This document shows positions 15,001-26,572 of a stretch of DNA of 64,000 nucleotides, in pieces. The stretch's first letter is position 1. Each line of letters starts with the position of its first letter. This DNA comes from Linyphia triangularis (lineage: Eukaryota; Arthropoda; Arachnida; Araneae; Linyphiidae): positions 33,250,433 to 33,314,432 of the forward strand of contig OZ021724.1 in the NCBI GenBank assembly GCA_963978545.1. The letters are read 5' to 3'. Both the position numbers and the translations under genes were made by a program. A model generated the notes under the pieces. That model was given only the letters and a program-made list of their open reading frames with translations, made no database searches and was not told the DNA's origin.

Positions 15001-16375
15001 AAAATAGTAAAAATCCGTACATTGTACGGATGATTCGTACAAGTTGGCAGGTATGCAATTTGCATTGCGATTCTAATATTATTTTTTTCTACGCAATGCA
15101 ATTGTTACTCTATTCAAAGTTGAAATTCCTGTCTATACTTTATTTGAGGGTCGAACTAAATTCGAATATAAGGGTTCAAGAACTAAGATTCTTAAAACTT
15201 TCCTTTTAAAACTATGATTACGGGAGAATCCAACTTTGAAAATGCTTACAAGAAAAAAGAACCCTGTTGACATCTTTAGCAAGGATTATTTAATATTTCA
15301 TTCTCCTCCAGACAGGAAATAATAACCATCTTCACATCACAGCTACTTTTACTGTTTAGTCAGTAACATTATACTACAAATACAAATATGATGACCAAAT
15401 ACAAACACAAGGAACATTTAGGTACAATCCAATAACCCTCATAGAAACAAAATAAGAAATCCTTACAATCATAGATTCGAACAGCCACTGTCTGGCATCA
15501 TTTAAAAGCAAATTTCATACTACTTCTTAAACATTTACTGCTTTTAACGGAAATATGTAAAAATTTTGCAGTTTGTCACCAATTGTTTTTAATGAATGCC
15601 AAACAACTGAGCTCGACACTAATCGAGATAAAAATTGAAGATTTTTCAAGATTTCCTACATTTTCAAATACATCAAAAGAATTAAAAAAAACTTCAAGGT
15701 TTATTTTTAAGGGTTTGGTACATATTTTAACTGTATTATTTGATAACAATGTTAACCAGTATTATTATTGAGTAAAATTATGTGAATCTATAACTGATAG
15801 TAGAGTTTATAACTGATTTCATAAATATTTATCAGTTTTATTACAGTCAAGCCTCGTTAACGTAAAATTGCTTAACATGAAATCCCGTTTAACCGAAGTA
15901 AAAACAGTTTTCCATACTTAAAACTTAGTTATTTTATTCGTTTAACATGAAATTCGGTTAATGTGAACAATTTTAGCAGCCTCATCGACTTTGCGTTAAC
16001 AGGGTTTGACTGTATTTTCAATTATTTTAATAAGGATTCAAATTTTTGCATTACTTTGATATAGGTTTCAAATATATTTATTATTATTATACTAATTTCA
16101 AAAACTACATAATATAGTTTTATACCTGCATTGGTTATAACTACTAGTTCTGAAGAAACTTGCAATGCTGATGGAACACAGTTCTGAACCCCAACAGGCA
16201 GTTTCATATTTATATTATTAAAGTTGTTTTGAAAGGCACTGTCAAGTTCTTCAATTGGTTTGCATTCATTATTCAGATCCAACTGAACCTCAGAATCCAC
16301 CACTATTGTTTTAGAGGCATCATATTCGTCAGGAGAATCACATGGTAAATCAGTGTCATCTTCAGGTGAATCCAT
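1723..16375 (-). CDS. DMTF1: DMTF1-like Myb-domain transcription factor, 12 coding exons
   Basis: Coding exons in transcript order: 16126-16375, 10337-10459, 9824-9894, 9428-9527, 9218-9294, 8549-8739, 8308-8417, 5101-5329, 3889-3957, 3718-3800, 2899-3090, 1723-2003. All junctions are GT-AG and phases join without a break to give 591 aa. In vertebrates the family (cyclin D-binding Myb-like protein 1) is a nuclear DNA-binding factor that activates ARF and binds D-type cyclins. Visible here: an acidic N-terminus (EDDTDLPCDSPDEYD); the block from GMWAKEEIELL (about residue 188) through RRVIRMYDNKNHVGKY; Myb repeats with GNDWQAIGAAMGRSASSIKDR (exon 7), GTRSEKQCRTKWLNYLNWK (exon 8) and RSPQWLRGKWWNLKR (exon 10); then a Gln/Pro/Thr-rich tail containing LQTLEVLPQNIQL. 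The protein is about 170 aa shorter than human DMTF1, the loss being in the C-terminal part. The ATG is the first codon after an AG acceptor-like site (cttttag) eight bases upstream, so a non-coding 5' exon probably exists. The orthology call is strong. Confidence 0.95.
2004..2898 (-). other. DMTF1-like intron 11
   Basis: An AT-rich intron between exons 11 and 12. I see no repeat or conserved segment in it. Confidence 0.7.
3958..5100 (-). other. DMTF1-like intron 8
   Basis: An AT-rich intron with poly-T runs (for example near 4664-4681) and no recognisable element. Confidence 0.7.
5463..7062 (+). pseudogene. Non-LTR retrotransposon fragment, R1-like: ORF1 end and ORF2 endonuclease
   Basis: This plus-strand fragment sits in DMTF1-like intron 7, antisense to the gene. 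From 5463 to about 5981 are degraded ORF1 remains, ending in a frame with SDSGSDITVVSVSS followed by a stop. ORF2 starts at 6010 (MSETHKK) and reads as an apurinic-type endonuclease domain: ALIQEPWVNKG (catalytic Glu), VGCDANAHHTIWGS (DxN), and LSDHKLI (SDH) near 6660. The reading frame is broken by TAG at 6496-6498 and shifts near 6960, where the sequence still resembles the start of the linker to reverse transcriptase. Homology then stops near 7060. No reverse transcriptase domain or poly(A) tail follows. The loss of the 3' part is unusual, because LINE copies normally lose the 5' end. The clade is inferred from the 'NLYHSQSAT...QEPWV' style and is less certain than the endonuclease call. 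Confidence 0.9.
7102..7258. repeat. Imperfect inverted repeat next to the LINE fragment
   Basis: The segment 7102-7119 (AATTATGCATGGATTTTG) is matched, with two mismatches, by the reverse complement of 7241-7258, with a 121-base spacer. It could be a decayed MITE or a chance foldback. There is no clear target duplication. Confidence 0.45.
8510..8532. repeat. (TA)n microsatellite
   Basis: An uninterrupted TA repeat in the short intron between exons 7 and 6 of the DMTF1-like gene, 17 bases from the exon 6 donor. Confidence 0.95.
11091..11499. mobile_element. 409-bp MITE-like element with TAA duplication and internal direct repeats
   Basis: The ends are inverted: GCAGGGGTCTATCCAGG at the left, and GCAGGGGTCTATGCAG on the opposite strand at the right. 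TAA occurs directly outside both ends (11088-11090 and 11500-11502), the 3-bp duplication expected for the PIF/Harbinger group (TWA). From about 11340 to 11462 there are three to four copies of a ~33-bp unit whose core is GGAATTTTGTGAAGGGTCC. No coding capacity is seen. The superfamily is inferred only from the duplication. Confidence 0.75.
11880..12620 (+). pseudogene. piggyBac-type transposase relic
   Basis: Pieces of a DDE_Tnp_1_7 (piggyBac) transposase can be read on the plus strand in shifting frames. Examples are FENKLVTDICLNNLF, then YILYAQQKGNTTFSITHNEL (about 12340-12400), then GGYPQRRRYY and NIMQYWHLANN. These match the conserved region ahead of the first catalytic Asp in the family ('QKGNTTFSV..NELL.F.G.LLLSGY...PRRR.YW'). 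Several frameshifts and stops break the frame, and the catalytic core downstream is absent or unrecognisable. Terminal repeats and TTAA flanks were not found. It lies in DMTF1-like intron 1. Confidence 0.8.
12621..13633. other. AT-rich part of DMTF1-like intron 1
   Basis: Nothing recognisable is visible in this stretch. Confidence 0.5.
13634..15055. mobile_element. 1.42-kb terminal-inverted-repeat element with a perfect 6-bp duplication (CATACCTGCCAAC family)
   Basis: The left end is CATACCTGCCAACATTGG, and the right end on the opposite strand is CATACCTGCCAACTTGTACG. CAATTT occurs directly outside both ends (13628-13633 and 15056-15061). The right sub-end holds a perfect palindrome, ATCCGTAC-ATT-GTACGGAT, and several 'CGTAC' repeats. 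The only sizeable frame (13956-14297, 113 aa) shows no domain I can name, so coding function is doubtful. The CA-initial ends and short duplication would fit some hAT-related groups that make 5-6 bp duplications. That assignment is inference. Confidence 0.75.
14335..14820. repeat. ~185-bp tandem units inside the CATACCTGCC element
   Basis: A diverged unit repeats about 2.6 times. Its landmarks are 'tttagtgct...tatttacgcgcaa', then 'aaagcactttcggttttc...tctttgttaa', then 'gtttggttcgccaggtcccgttggcaacacaaa'. The area is richer in CpG than its surroundings. Confidence 0.7.
15844..16012. mobile_element. pogo/Tigger-like MITE
   Basis: A 169-bp element whose ends are CAGTCAAGCCTCGTTAACG at the left and CAGTCAAACCCTGTTAACGC on the opposite strand at the right. 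TA dinucleotides flank it (15842-15843 and 16013-16014), as expected for Tc1/mariner-pogo insertions. The CAGTC(A/G)A(A/G)CC start is typical of Tigger-type ends. It has no coding capacity. It lies 113 bp inside intron 1, just past the donor site of DMTF1-like coding exon 1. Confidence 0.85.
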
Positions 16376-18200
16376 ACACTAAACTAAAAGACAACAAAGA
16401 ATGAATGAATATGCAAATTTAAATATTTTAAAAGGGAGGAGGGGTACAAAATCAAGTAAATTTGTTTTGATTTTTTTTATACCAAGTTACAGGGGTTGGG
16501 GCCAATGTGGTAAAAGGAAAAGTATAAGATCAAAATTTAAATTTTTTACTAGAAAAAATATTTGAAGGTGAGGTTTATACTTAATTTTGCATTACTTTAT
16601 ACTATTTATTGCTAAAAGGATATGTGCCTATGTTACATACGCTGCTGTATCTAACCCAAAAGAAGTGTCAAAAAAAGACAAAAAAAAAAGACTAAACAAT
16701 AATATGATGACTTGAAACTCATAAATTTGATTTAGTTTATTTAAACTTGGAGCACAAGATTTTTTTTCGTTGGGTGAACAATTTAAAAAAATGGACGTGA
16801 ATCCTTTAGAAAATAAACGATTCTTTTCAAACTTCACAATGAGACAGCAAGCATACTTCTTGGAAAATTGCTGGCACCAGTACTGGATAAATGACAGTTG
16901 GTTTGAATCTAAGTGCTATATTGTATACATATTAACCTATTAATGATGGTTGGCAAGAAAACTTAGTTTTTAGTTTTTTTTCTTTGCTAATAAATTGCGA
17001 TTGTGGTTCAACTTAAGTGTTTTTAAAAATCATAAAAATAATTTTCCAAAAAAGCTGAAAAATTCAAAATATACCTTAAATGAGCTAGATAAACAAGGTA
17101 AAAAATATAAGCAATTACTGTTTATCCATTTCAAAGTCGTCTCTAATGAGTTAACATCAAGTCCTTGAGATTTAAAAATTGAGGTGTTAAACAATTAACC
17201 GCAATTATCCACAAAACCTCATCAAGTACAAAATTTAAAACATAAAAGATATATGAATAACGTTCGGGAATATTTGCTTTAGTGCCAAGACAGATTGATG
17301 CAAACAGTGTTGATCTATTCTAACCTTGCAGGACTAGATTTTATAAAGATTGATTGCTATTCAAAAAGAATTAATTTTTTAACAAATTCTACAAATCTTC
17401 AAAAAGTCATCAGGTTTGGTAAAAATATTTTTGCCATAACTTGCAGTTTTATAAAAAAAAAACACCCTAAAATATCCATTTATTAAATTTTCAGAATATT
17501 ACTGAAATGTCCACGAAGCTGTCGACTGAAATTTTTCTGATGCAAAGATCATCAAATAATCTTACCATGAATATAATAAGAGAAAATATAGATCGTATGT
17601 CATTCCGTATACAAATATATGTTCAAAGTAAATGTTAAATACATAATTTATGTATTTGATAGTTTCCAGGCTCATGCTCCGTTTGTTAGTGAAAAATGTG
17701 TTAAAAACAACTGAAGCTTTGAAAAATTATTAAAATCTTTCTCTATAAATTTGAAAGACAAAAAAGAACAGATACAATCCAAAACATAATATCGTACTTA
17801 TTAAACAGCCGGTTGTTATCGTCCGGGCACTTTATGGAAGACCAGGATGAGAAATGTCAACAATAATGGCGTCATACATCAAAATGCCAGATGCCCAAGG
17901 CAAATAAACATTTAAATTTGAAAATATTGAATTAAAGCTCATTCTTTGATTTTATTATTTATACAAAATCAATTAGATTGAAAATGTTGAATGCACAGAA
18001 TAATTTTTTTTTTCCTGCACTCAAATGTATTCAGTTTTGTTAATGTTCCTCTGAAATTATGTGTTTGAGTTTCTAGTTTCTAATCACTGAGCAGACCACA
18101 CCATGATTTGGAGGGCCGGTGACGTTATGTTTTCCTTCATTCAGATTTGTTTTGTTAAATATTTCTAATATGAGCCTTTGTACAAGTGTGCTAAAACAAC
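16376..18200. promoter_or_regulatory. Shared upstream interval between the divergent DMTF1-like and TBC1D22-like genes
   Basis: The two start codons (16375 minus, 18201 plus) point away from each other. An AG acceptor-like site just upstream of the DMTF1-like ATG suggests its first, non-coding exon lies further right. The less AT-rich patches around 17800-17880 (containing ATGGCGTCAT) and 18100-18130 (containing GGTGACGTTATG, a half-CRE) are the best candidate promoter segments. Transcription starts cannot be read from the sequence, so a bidirectional promoter is inference. Confidence 0.45.
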
Positions 18201-21200
18201 ATGCAAAATATCCAGGATGTGCCTGATAACAAATCGTTTTGGAAGAAAAGCGAAAATGTTCCTGGAAGGTAAGATCCATGAAACTTCACAGCTGATTTTA
18301 ACGTGGCAAATGTCTTAAATAAGTTAGAATTGAATTACTTGCTCAAGAAACTGAGTGGCCTTGTCTGGGATTACGAACGTCATAAAACAGCTTAATAATC
18401 GTTTTATTCCTTAATCCACATTTTCTTTGATGTACGTTTAACTTATTGCATTTCACTTTTTTCTGCTAGCTAGACTACTTAATATTTTCCACTTTTATTT
18501 GATCTGTTCAATTGAACTACGTTACTCTCGTTAACATATTTTATGTTTTATCTCTTGGCTTTTTATTACTTTAATGTATTTAGCAGTTAATCGATTCACG
18601 AAAGAAGTTGGCGATTTTTGTGTTGAAATGTCAATCTGATTCCGGCCTCTAAAACGTCAAATTTCCTTAATGATAAGAGTAGAATTTTTCTTTCGTGTCC
18701 AATGTTCAAACACAGAAAGCGCACATAAAATACATGAGACTCGAGTTTGATTCCCGGTTTTGTTGATTTGCAAACTCTTCTTTTAAATTGAGTAGACACG
18801 ATTGTGATTGTGCCAGATGTTTTTGTAATAATCACCAAAGGCGAAAACATGCCAACTAAAATAAAATCTTACTTATCTTGGTGAAATAATGAAACATTCA
18901 AATTTACAAAATTTAAAGCACACAAAGAAAATCATGCCAAAGAAATGTCCTATAATGCATCCCTACCATGTTTTTGCATTCATACTCAGATTAGAGCTGT
19001 CTTAGTCTTCTCAATTTTCAGAAAGACTTCCTATTCTTGTGAGGACAAGTTTCTTTTATAAAGTCAAGTCATATCAACCATAGGCGTTTCACTTGTTAGT
19101 TAAAAATGGCAGTTGCTACCATTTATCGACATTAATCCTATGGTTACAGGATTTGCACTGGAGTTGGAAGCACAGCTCTCATTTCCAATGTAATGTGTTC
19201 TGTTTGAAAGATCTCTAAGATGGCTCTTTTTCTAAAGAAGGGTTTATAAGGGTACAGTAAATCAGGCAAGTAGCAGGAATAAAACTTGTATTGCTCTATC
19301 ATTTCTACCAGATGCCTTGAGTAAAATTGCTGGCTGCTTACACATACTCTACTTCCTTTCTATTATTATGTACATAATAACAATCTACTTAAGCAACCAA
19401 TGCTAATTTAATTTTTCCCTTTCAAAGTGTGCTATTTTTAATCCGTTTACTAAACTTCACAGTGAATAAAAAATTTCCTATGTTTAATTTACTCTGTGTC
19501 AGCACTTTCCCAAACTGTAAGTTTATTAGTATTCAGTATTGTTCATCATTACGTAATGCTGAATTAGTTTCCCACACTCTGGTGTATTAATTTCTGTTAA
19601 GTTAGACACAATTCCATGATTCCATACAATGCATGTTTTCCAGAACTTCCATAAAAAGACAACTGTACAAACTCATTCTAATTCATTTGATTGCTATCTG
19701 TTGTTCGATTAAGACCTCTGTACTTCTCTCTCTTCGAAGTAAAATAGTAAATGTCTGTGACTGTAACTTAAAATACTTTTTCTTGCGTCACTGTGGGCTG
19801 CTAATTTTTGGAAATGATGTGCAAATTTCACAATGTTGTTTGGGATGAAGGGATCTTGTGTCATGTTACTGTTGAAAATGAAAGTCTAAAAGTGTGTCTG
19901 GCACACTTTTGTATTCCAGCTAATCTCTATCCTCCGTTTTTGACAAAACAGCCAGCAATTCAACTCTAGGTTTCTGCCATAAGTGGTAGAGCAGGACGAA
20001 TTCCCACACTTTCAACTTGTTTGATTATCTCTATCCATGCAAATCCTGTTTACAGTGCATATGTATATATACCATTTACTCTTTCCACTACCATCAACTC
20101 TACTCTTCTAACATTCAGAGTCGGACTACTTACGAGATACTTGTTTAATGCTCATGTAAGAACAGAGATTAAAATTTGAGACAACTTGATATTCAGATTA
20201 TACTTATTTTGTAACACTTATGTAGTGACAAATTCAATAGAGTCATTCCTTTTATTTGTTATTGTTTATTCTCCTTTTATTTGTTCTTGATAAGTTTTAA
20301 AATTTGAAGCAACCTCAAAATGGTAGCAACAGTTAATGATTAACAAACTCACATGTTTTGGCTTGAAAATATTTTTTTATTGTTAGTAACTTTTTTTATT
20401 AGTATTATTATCCTTGTTGACTATTTTTTTATTACATATTATTTTCTTTTTGTCTAACTGTAATTTTCTACAATTTTTAAAGGCCAGTTTCAAGCATTCA
20501 GAATTTACACCTGATTCGAGACTCAAAGTAAGTATTTTTTTTCCTCAGACTTTTTAATAGTTTATTTGAATGCTTTATTATATTTAACTCCTAATCATTA
20601 TTCTTACTTTGTTGTCGTTTCAGTGCATAGTCTATTAAAATTTAAACTGGATAATTTTATAGATACTTGAAATTTTTTTTCAAAATGAGTAGTTGTTAAA
20701 ATTCAATACTTTAAATTATTTGTCAATCAAAAATTGTGTGTGAATAAACAGCATCCACAGACTTGACTATAGATTTATTTTAACAAAAACATAACTAAAC
20801 AAATTTTACTCAATATTTAGACTAAAACAACACTCTTGAAAATTTATATCACTAGCCTACTGTTACATTACTTTTTTAAACATTTCCTAGCCTTTAGATC
20901 AATGCATTAATATTAACATGAAATGAATGAAAGATAATATTTTAAAGGAAGCAAGCTCTTATGTTTTTTAGTTTTACCAATAATTTTTGTGAATAAATTT
21001 TCTTTTCAGTTTCAAATATCTAAACCAATTACTTTTGAAATTGAAATGTTTTTCATGCAAAGTTTGAAAACTAAAAATATATTTAATACTTTTCAGAAGC
21101 ATCAGTCCTAAAAAAGGCTCATCTAAGTCGAAGCATCGGAAAACGTCTTCAACTAGCTCATTTCAAGAGTTTCAAGACAGTACTGAAGATGCATGGGATA

Positions 21201-24200
21201 TTGGGGATGATGAATGGAACCTTACCAATGGTATTTTAATAAATAATTACAGTGTCCAAAAACAATTGAATTTAATATTTTTTCATACAACAGATTAACA
21301 ATTAAAAAAATTTCCATTGCAACTGGAAATAGCATTTTCCCTATCAACCTGTTTAACTCCTATATTTGCCATATTAACTTCACTAATTTTTTTATTTTCT
21401 TTTTAGTTTGGATAAATTTTTTAAGAATCAATATTTAAGCAATAAATTTAATATTTTTTTTAAAATGTGCAATCAAATACATATTTGTTTGATAAATTTC
21501 TTTAAATTTTGCTTTTAATTGTTTACATATGCAATATCATAAAAATAGAGAAGACCAATTATTGCCAGGGAAATTCAAAGTGTTTTCCCTCTGAATTATC
21601 AAATTATATTCTTGTTTAGTTTATTAGTATTTAGTGCTGATTTAAAATTAATGTAGATCTTCATTAAGATTATTTTTAGTTAGACTTATCACACCGTATG
21701 TATGTGAAGTTGAAAGGTTTTTATTTTTATTTTAGGGTATATATTTTTTTTCTGTGTAAACACGTATCTACACTATTCAATTCTATTTTTTCTAGATGTT
21801 TCCATTCACTCTAGAGTTGCCCAATCAACTGCTATGAAAGTACTAAGTAATCATAGAAAAGGAAACTTCTCTTTCTCAAACAGTGATGATTCCAGTAACA
21901 GTACCTGTGAAGCTAGTACAAAAATTTGTGATGCAGCCATATCAAACAATTCTAAAGTGTGCTCTCCTAATCTCAGTGCCTCTAATGAAGCTAAAGCAGC
22001 AGCTTTACAAAGACTCGCAATTCAGAAAGGTATAATTTTTCTATTGGTTTTATACTACTTAGTAATTATCAATGCATTTAAAATATTGTTGGTATTTAAA
22101 GAAATTGCCTTCTTTTTTGTTTTTAATTTGTATTTGTTGGATTGACCAAAAATATTTACTTTGTATTTTGTTTTATTAAAGGCAGGGTATGAAGAGTATT
22201 GAGTAATGCTAATCATTATTATTATTATTATTATTTTTTTTTTTTTCGTAGAATTTATAGAAACATGATTAATAGGTATGTACCTCTTTAGCCTCTATAA
22301 GCTAGATATTTTACAGATTCATGGGGGCCATAAATCTGAATTAGTGCTTAGCTATTAATTATATATGTTGATACTGTAGGACACTGTGCTAACTTATCCT
22401 GCCAAAAATTTAATTTCACTATATTTTGAAGCTTTTAATATTAAAAGAAATTTTTGTCAAGTTTTGATTGGAAACTAATCTGCAAGTCCCACATTTCCTC
22501 TTAATTAATTCATTATATTTTGTTCTTTTCTGTTTATTTGCATATAGTTTTATTCTTTAATCACTTACATTTGTGAACCTTGTGCTAATGTGACAAACAA
22601 GCTCTTTAGTATTCTAATAAATAAATGTTCATCTTAGTGTCTGGGAAATGAAGGGCATCTAACCTTGTGTTAATGTAGCAAGCAAGTTCTTTTGTATTTC
22701 TACTTAATAAATGCTCATCTTTATGTTCCGGGAGTTAAGGGCTTATAACCTTGTGTGAATGTGCAAACAAGATCTTTTTTATTTCTAATAAATACTCATA
22801 TTTGTGTGCAGGGGAGAAGAGCATTGAATTCATAAACTATTTTCCCTATCCAGAAAAAATGCATCAATTTGATTCTCAATATGAAGTAGAAATTATCTCC
22901 TATTTATCAACATTAAATTTTAAGAACAAAAAATTAATAATTATCACCAAAAGTAACATTTAACATTAAAAATCCTTACTGCAAGTAATACAAATAAGAA
23001 ATACCGTTTTTAACACAATTTTTAGATAGTTTTTTAAAATGGTATTTACCAGTTAATATTCAAATGTAAATGTGCATCAAATGACTAGTACTTTGTTTAC
23101 AGCCATAATTTATATGAATATTTAACTATAATTTCAATCAGCTTTTTCAGATTCCTATGCTGTACCCAACAACAAAAAATAATTAGGATTAATTTATTAT
23201 GTTAGTATTATATTCTAAAGTTCATCTGCAAAATTTTCAGATACCATTCCTTCTCATGAACAACATGCAACTTCATTAAGCGAAAGCATTTCCACTAGTA
23301 CTCATTTGCCTGGACCTGGTATAGGAATTCGTCAAGCCCATAAAAAACCTTCTCTCTTCAACTATCAGAATCTCTCTGTTTCAAGTTCGGCGAGATCATC
23401 GGAGCGAGAGGCTGCTCGACTCCAAATGTTCAACAAACTACTCCAGAACCCAAACACTGATTTGAGTGAGTTATCTTTTGAAAATTGATGGTAGTCAAAT
23501 TCTTAAAAAACCATAAACGTGGCTTATTTTTTAAATTCTTTTGTCTTTTAACTATCAAATACATAGTGGTTAAAGGAACTGCTTTCATTACATTTTTTTA
23601 ATTATAAGATTTTAAAAAAAGTTATTTTTTTTTTTTTTTTCAAAAACAACTTATAATTTCTTCTCTGAAATATGGGAAAATATATAAGGATAAGTATCAA
23701 TAATTTGTAATTTTTCAATTGCATAAAAATTGTTGGTTTTTTGTGGCATTATTTTTTAAAATCCAAAAGCTTTAGTAATTTATTTTGCTTTAAGATTGAG
23801 AGTGTTTTTTTTTTTTTTTTCCCCCCATTTAAGTTTCAAATTAAAAAATTTCACTTGAAATTATAGTTTAAAAATTTTACTTGAATTTTTAATTAAATAA
23901 TTTTGCTTTAAATTTCTTTTTTACTTTTTAAAAGTTATAAATTTTAATTTTAGCTTTCTCATCCAACAGTTATAGAAAGTTTTGTAATTTTCCAAAAAAT
24001 TAAACTTAATTTTTTAATTATATCAGTATGTTGATAACAAAAATCTCAATATCCTTCACACTAAAATTTGTTTAAAAAAAAAAAAAATTGCATCATTTGT
24101 CTGAAAATACTGAATCCATTTTAATGAAACTAAAAAGGTAACTGTGATTGTGGGTCCATTGGATCCTAACATGAAGTCTAGAAACTCAGAATTCCAGATT

Positions 24201-26540
24201 TTCATTCCTAGTTCACAACAAGTGAAGAATGGGTGCAAGGGCAATGGTTTGTGTAAACCATCTATAAAACGGGATATAAAATGATAAATTACTTTTCAAA
24301 ATCCTTTATAGTAACTTCTTTTTTGTATGTTTGTTTGTCGATGAGAGCGGAACCTGCAGAAGCCTAATTAACCCCTTTGTCATCATCCAGTTGGGCTGAA
24401 ACCTGGCAGATAAGTTTGATGTCGATGACAATGTATTCTATCAAATTTCGAGACTGTTACTTTCACTAAAAGGTTACTTTTACATAATACTAATAAACCA
24501 GCTTGCCATCCTTCAATCGCATTAAAATAGCAATGAACCGACCATTGTTGAAATTCTTTCCTGTTGCCAAATTTTTTTTAATAAATAAATAATAAAATTA
24601 CTTCAATCAGAATAAATAAATGATATTTGGTTGACGTTCACGTTCATTTTTAATAAAAAAAACTTCGAAAGTTTGTTGCACATTTTGCTGATAGAAATGT
24701 TTTTGATATCGGTGCTGTGTTAATGAATATAAAAATTTACAAAGCATGTGAAAGATTTTTTAAAAACTGTTTTTATATAATGTTCACTTCTTCCCCTACC
24801 TAGTGATAGGCTTTTTCAAAAGTAATGCTAGTATTTATCGTGTAAGATTTCACCATTCTTAACCAAAACTAGAAATTCTTTTCACTGTCTGATTTCTTTT
24901 CAGTATTTTCACAATATTTTTCTTCTCAATGTTACAATACTTGTTAATAAAAGAAAGTTTTCGGTATTTTTAACTAGTATATATATTTTCTTACAGAAGA
25001 ACTACGGCCCTTGAGTTGGTCAGGCGTACCAACTCCTGTGAGACCTATTACATGGAAGCTTTTATCTGTAAGTAATGCATGATATATTTCTGTAGCGCAG
25101 TTCTTTAATTCAATATAATTAATAAAAAAAAAAACATATTGTATTATACCCTGATTAAAAATAGTTTAAAATTGGAATCTCATTTCATAATAAATTGGTT
25201 TAATTCAATTTTATTATCTTGTGTTATATTTAAGGGATACTTGCCTACTTGCTTGGAACGTAGAGAATCATTTTTACAGCGAAAAAAAGAAGAATACATG
25301 ACTTTGGTTGGTCGATATTACGATAGTAGAAACGAAGATGTTCACCAAGAAACCTACAGACAGGTAATCAAATTGTGAAAAAAAGTTCACTTAATCTTTT
25401 AACTGTAACTTGAATACCTGCCATAACATTTAATATAATATTTTATTTCATTAATAGCATACTGTATGTGTAAAAGCTTCTAAATTTAATATTAAGTTAA
25501 AAAAAAGTTTATGTATGTGTTTGGTTAACTGTAGTAATTACATTTCATTTGCTGGTACACAAAAAAGTACTTTAAAAATTATTAAAATGTTAATGTTGTA
25601 GTTAAAACAGATTTAGTTTATTTGGTTTTATAGCTTTAATTATATTTTTTCCTTAATCACTTTTATTCTATTCATAACAGATTACATAGATTGTTTTATT
25701 GATGAAGTTCAAATTTCCCTAATTTATTCAATTGCCACAAATATTTACAAACGTTTTCCTTTCTCTGATCTAAAGTAGTGAAATATCTTCATTTTTCTTT
25801 TTTTTTAATTGAAAAAGTAAATGGACAATGGAAGAATGTAAGAAAACTAATTTCTAAGTTATTCCCTCTTAAAGTATTTACTTTCATATGTAGCTTGCTT
25901 TTTTCTTAATTAAAATATATGTTCCTAAGCAGTTTAAGGATCCAGGATATCAGAACTCAACCTAAAACATATCCCTTCCATTCATCGTGAAAACTCAAAT
26001 TTTTAAAAAAGATCACCTACCCTTCACATCCACTTAGCCCTTCATGCATGTTTGTTATTCATTATTTTTTCTTAACTAAGATGACCTTTGTTATATAGAT
26101 TCATATTGATGTACCACGTATGAGTCCCTTGGTACCATTATTCCAACAAGAGATTGTTCAGATGGTAAGTTCCAAAATAGTTCTGTATGAGATTTTGTAT
26201 AGTATTTTACCTGGTGTGTCTCTCACTACATATAAAATTTTTCAAATCCTATATAAATCCATAGTTATAACTTTAAAATGACTAGATATGTTTTCATCTT
26301 TGTTTTAATTAAAATAATGTTTAATTTTTTTCTTTGAAGTGATAATTACTTTCTTAGAAGTTTAAATTTAGAATTGTATAAAGAATGTATTTTCCTAAAT
26401 CAGAATGACTTACAAATGTAGTCACTTATGCATTTATACCTGCCAGATTGACATATTTTAGCTACAAAATTAGTTGACATAAAATAAAAATTGACTACTT
26501 CGGTATTTGAAAGAAAAGTGGGCAAGAAATATCTCAAAAT

Positions 26541-26572
<32 letters not shown>

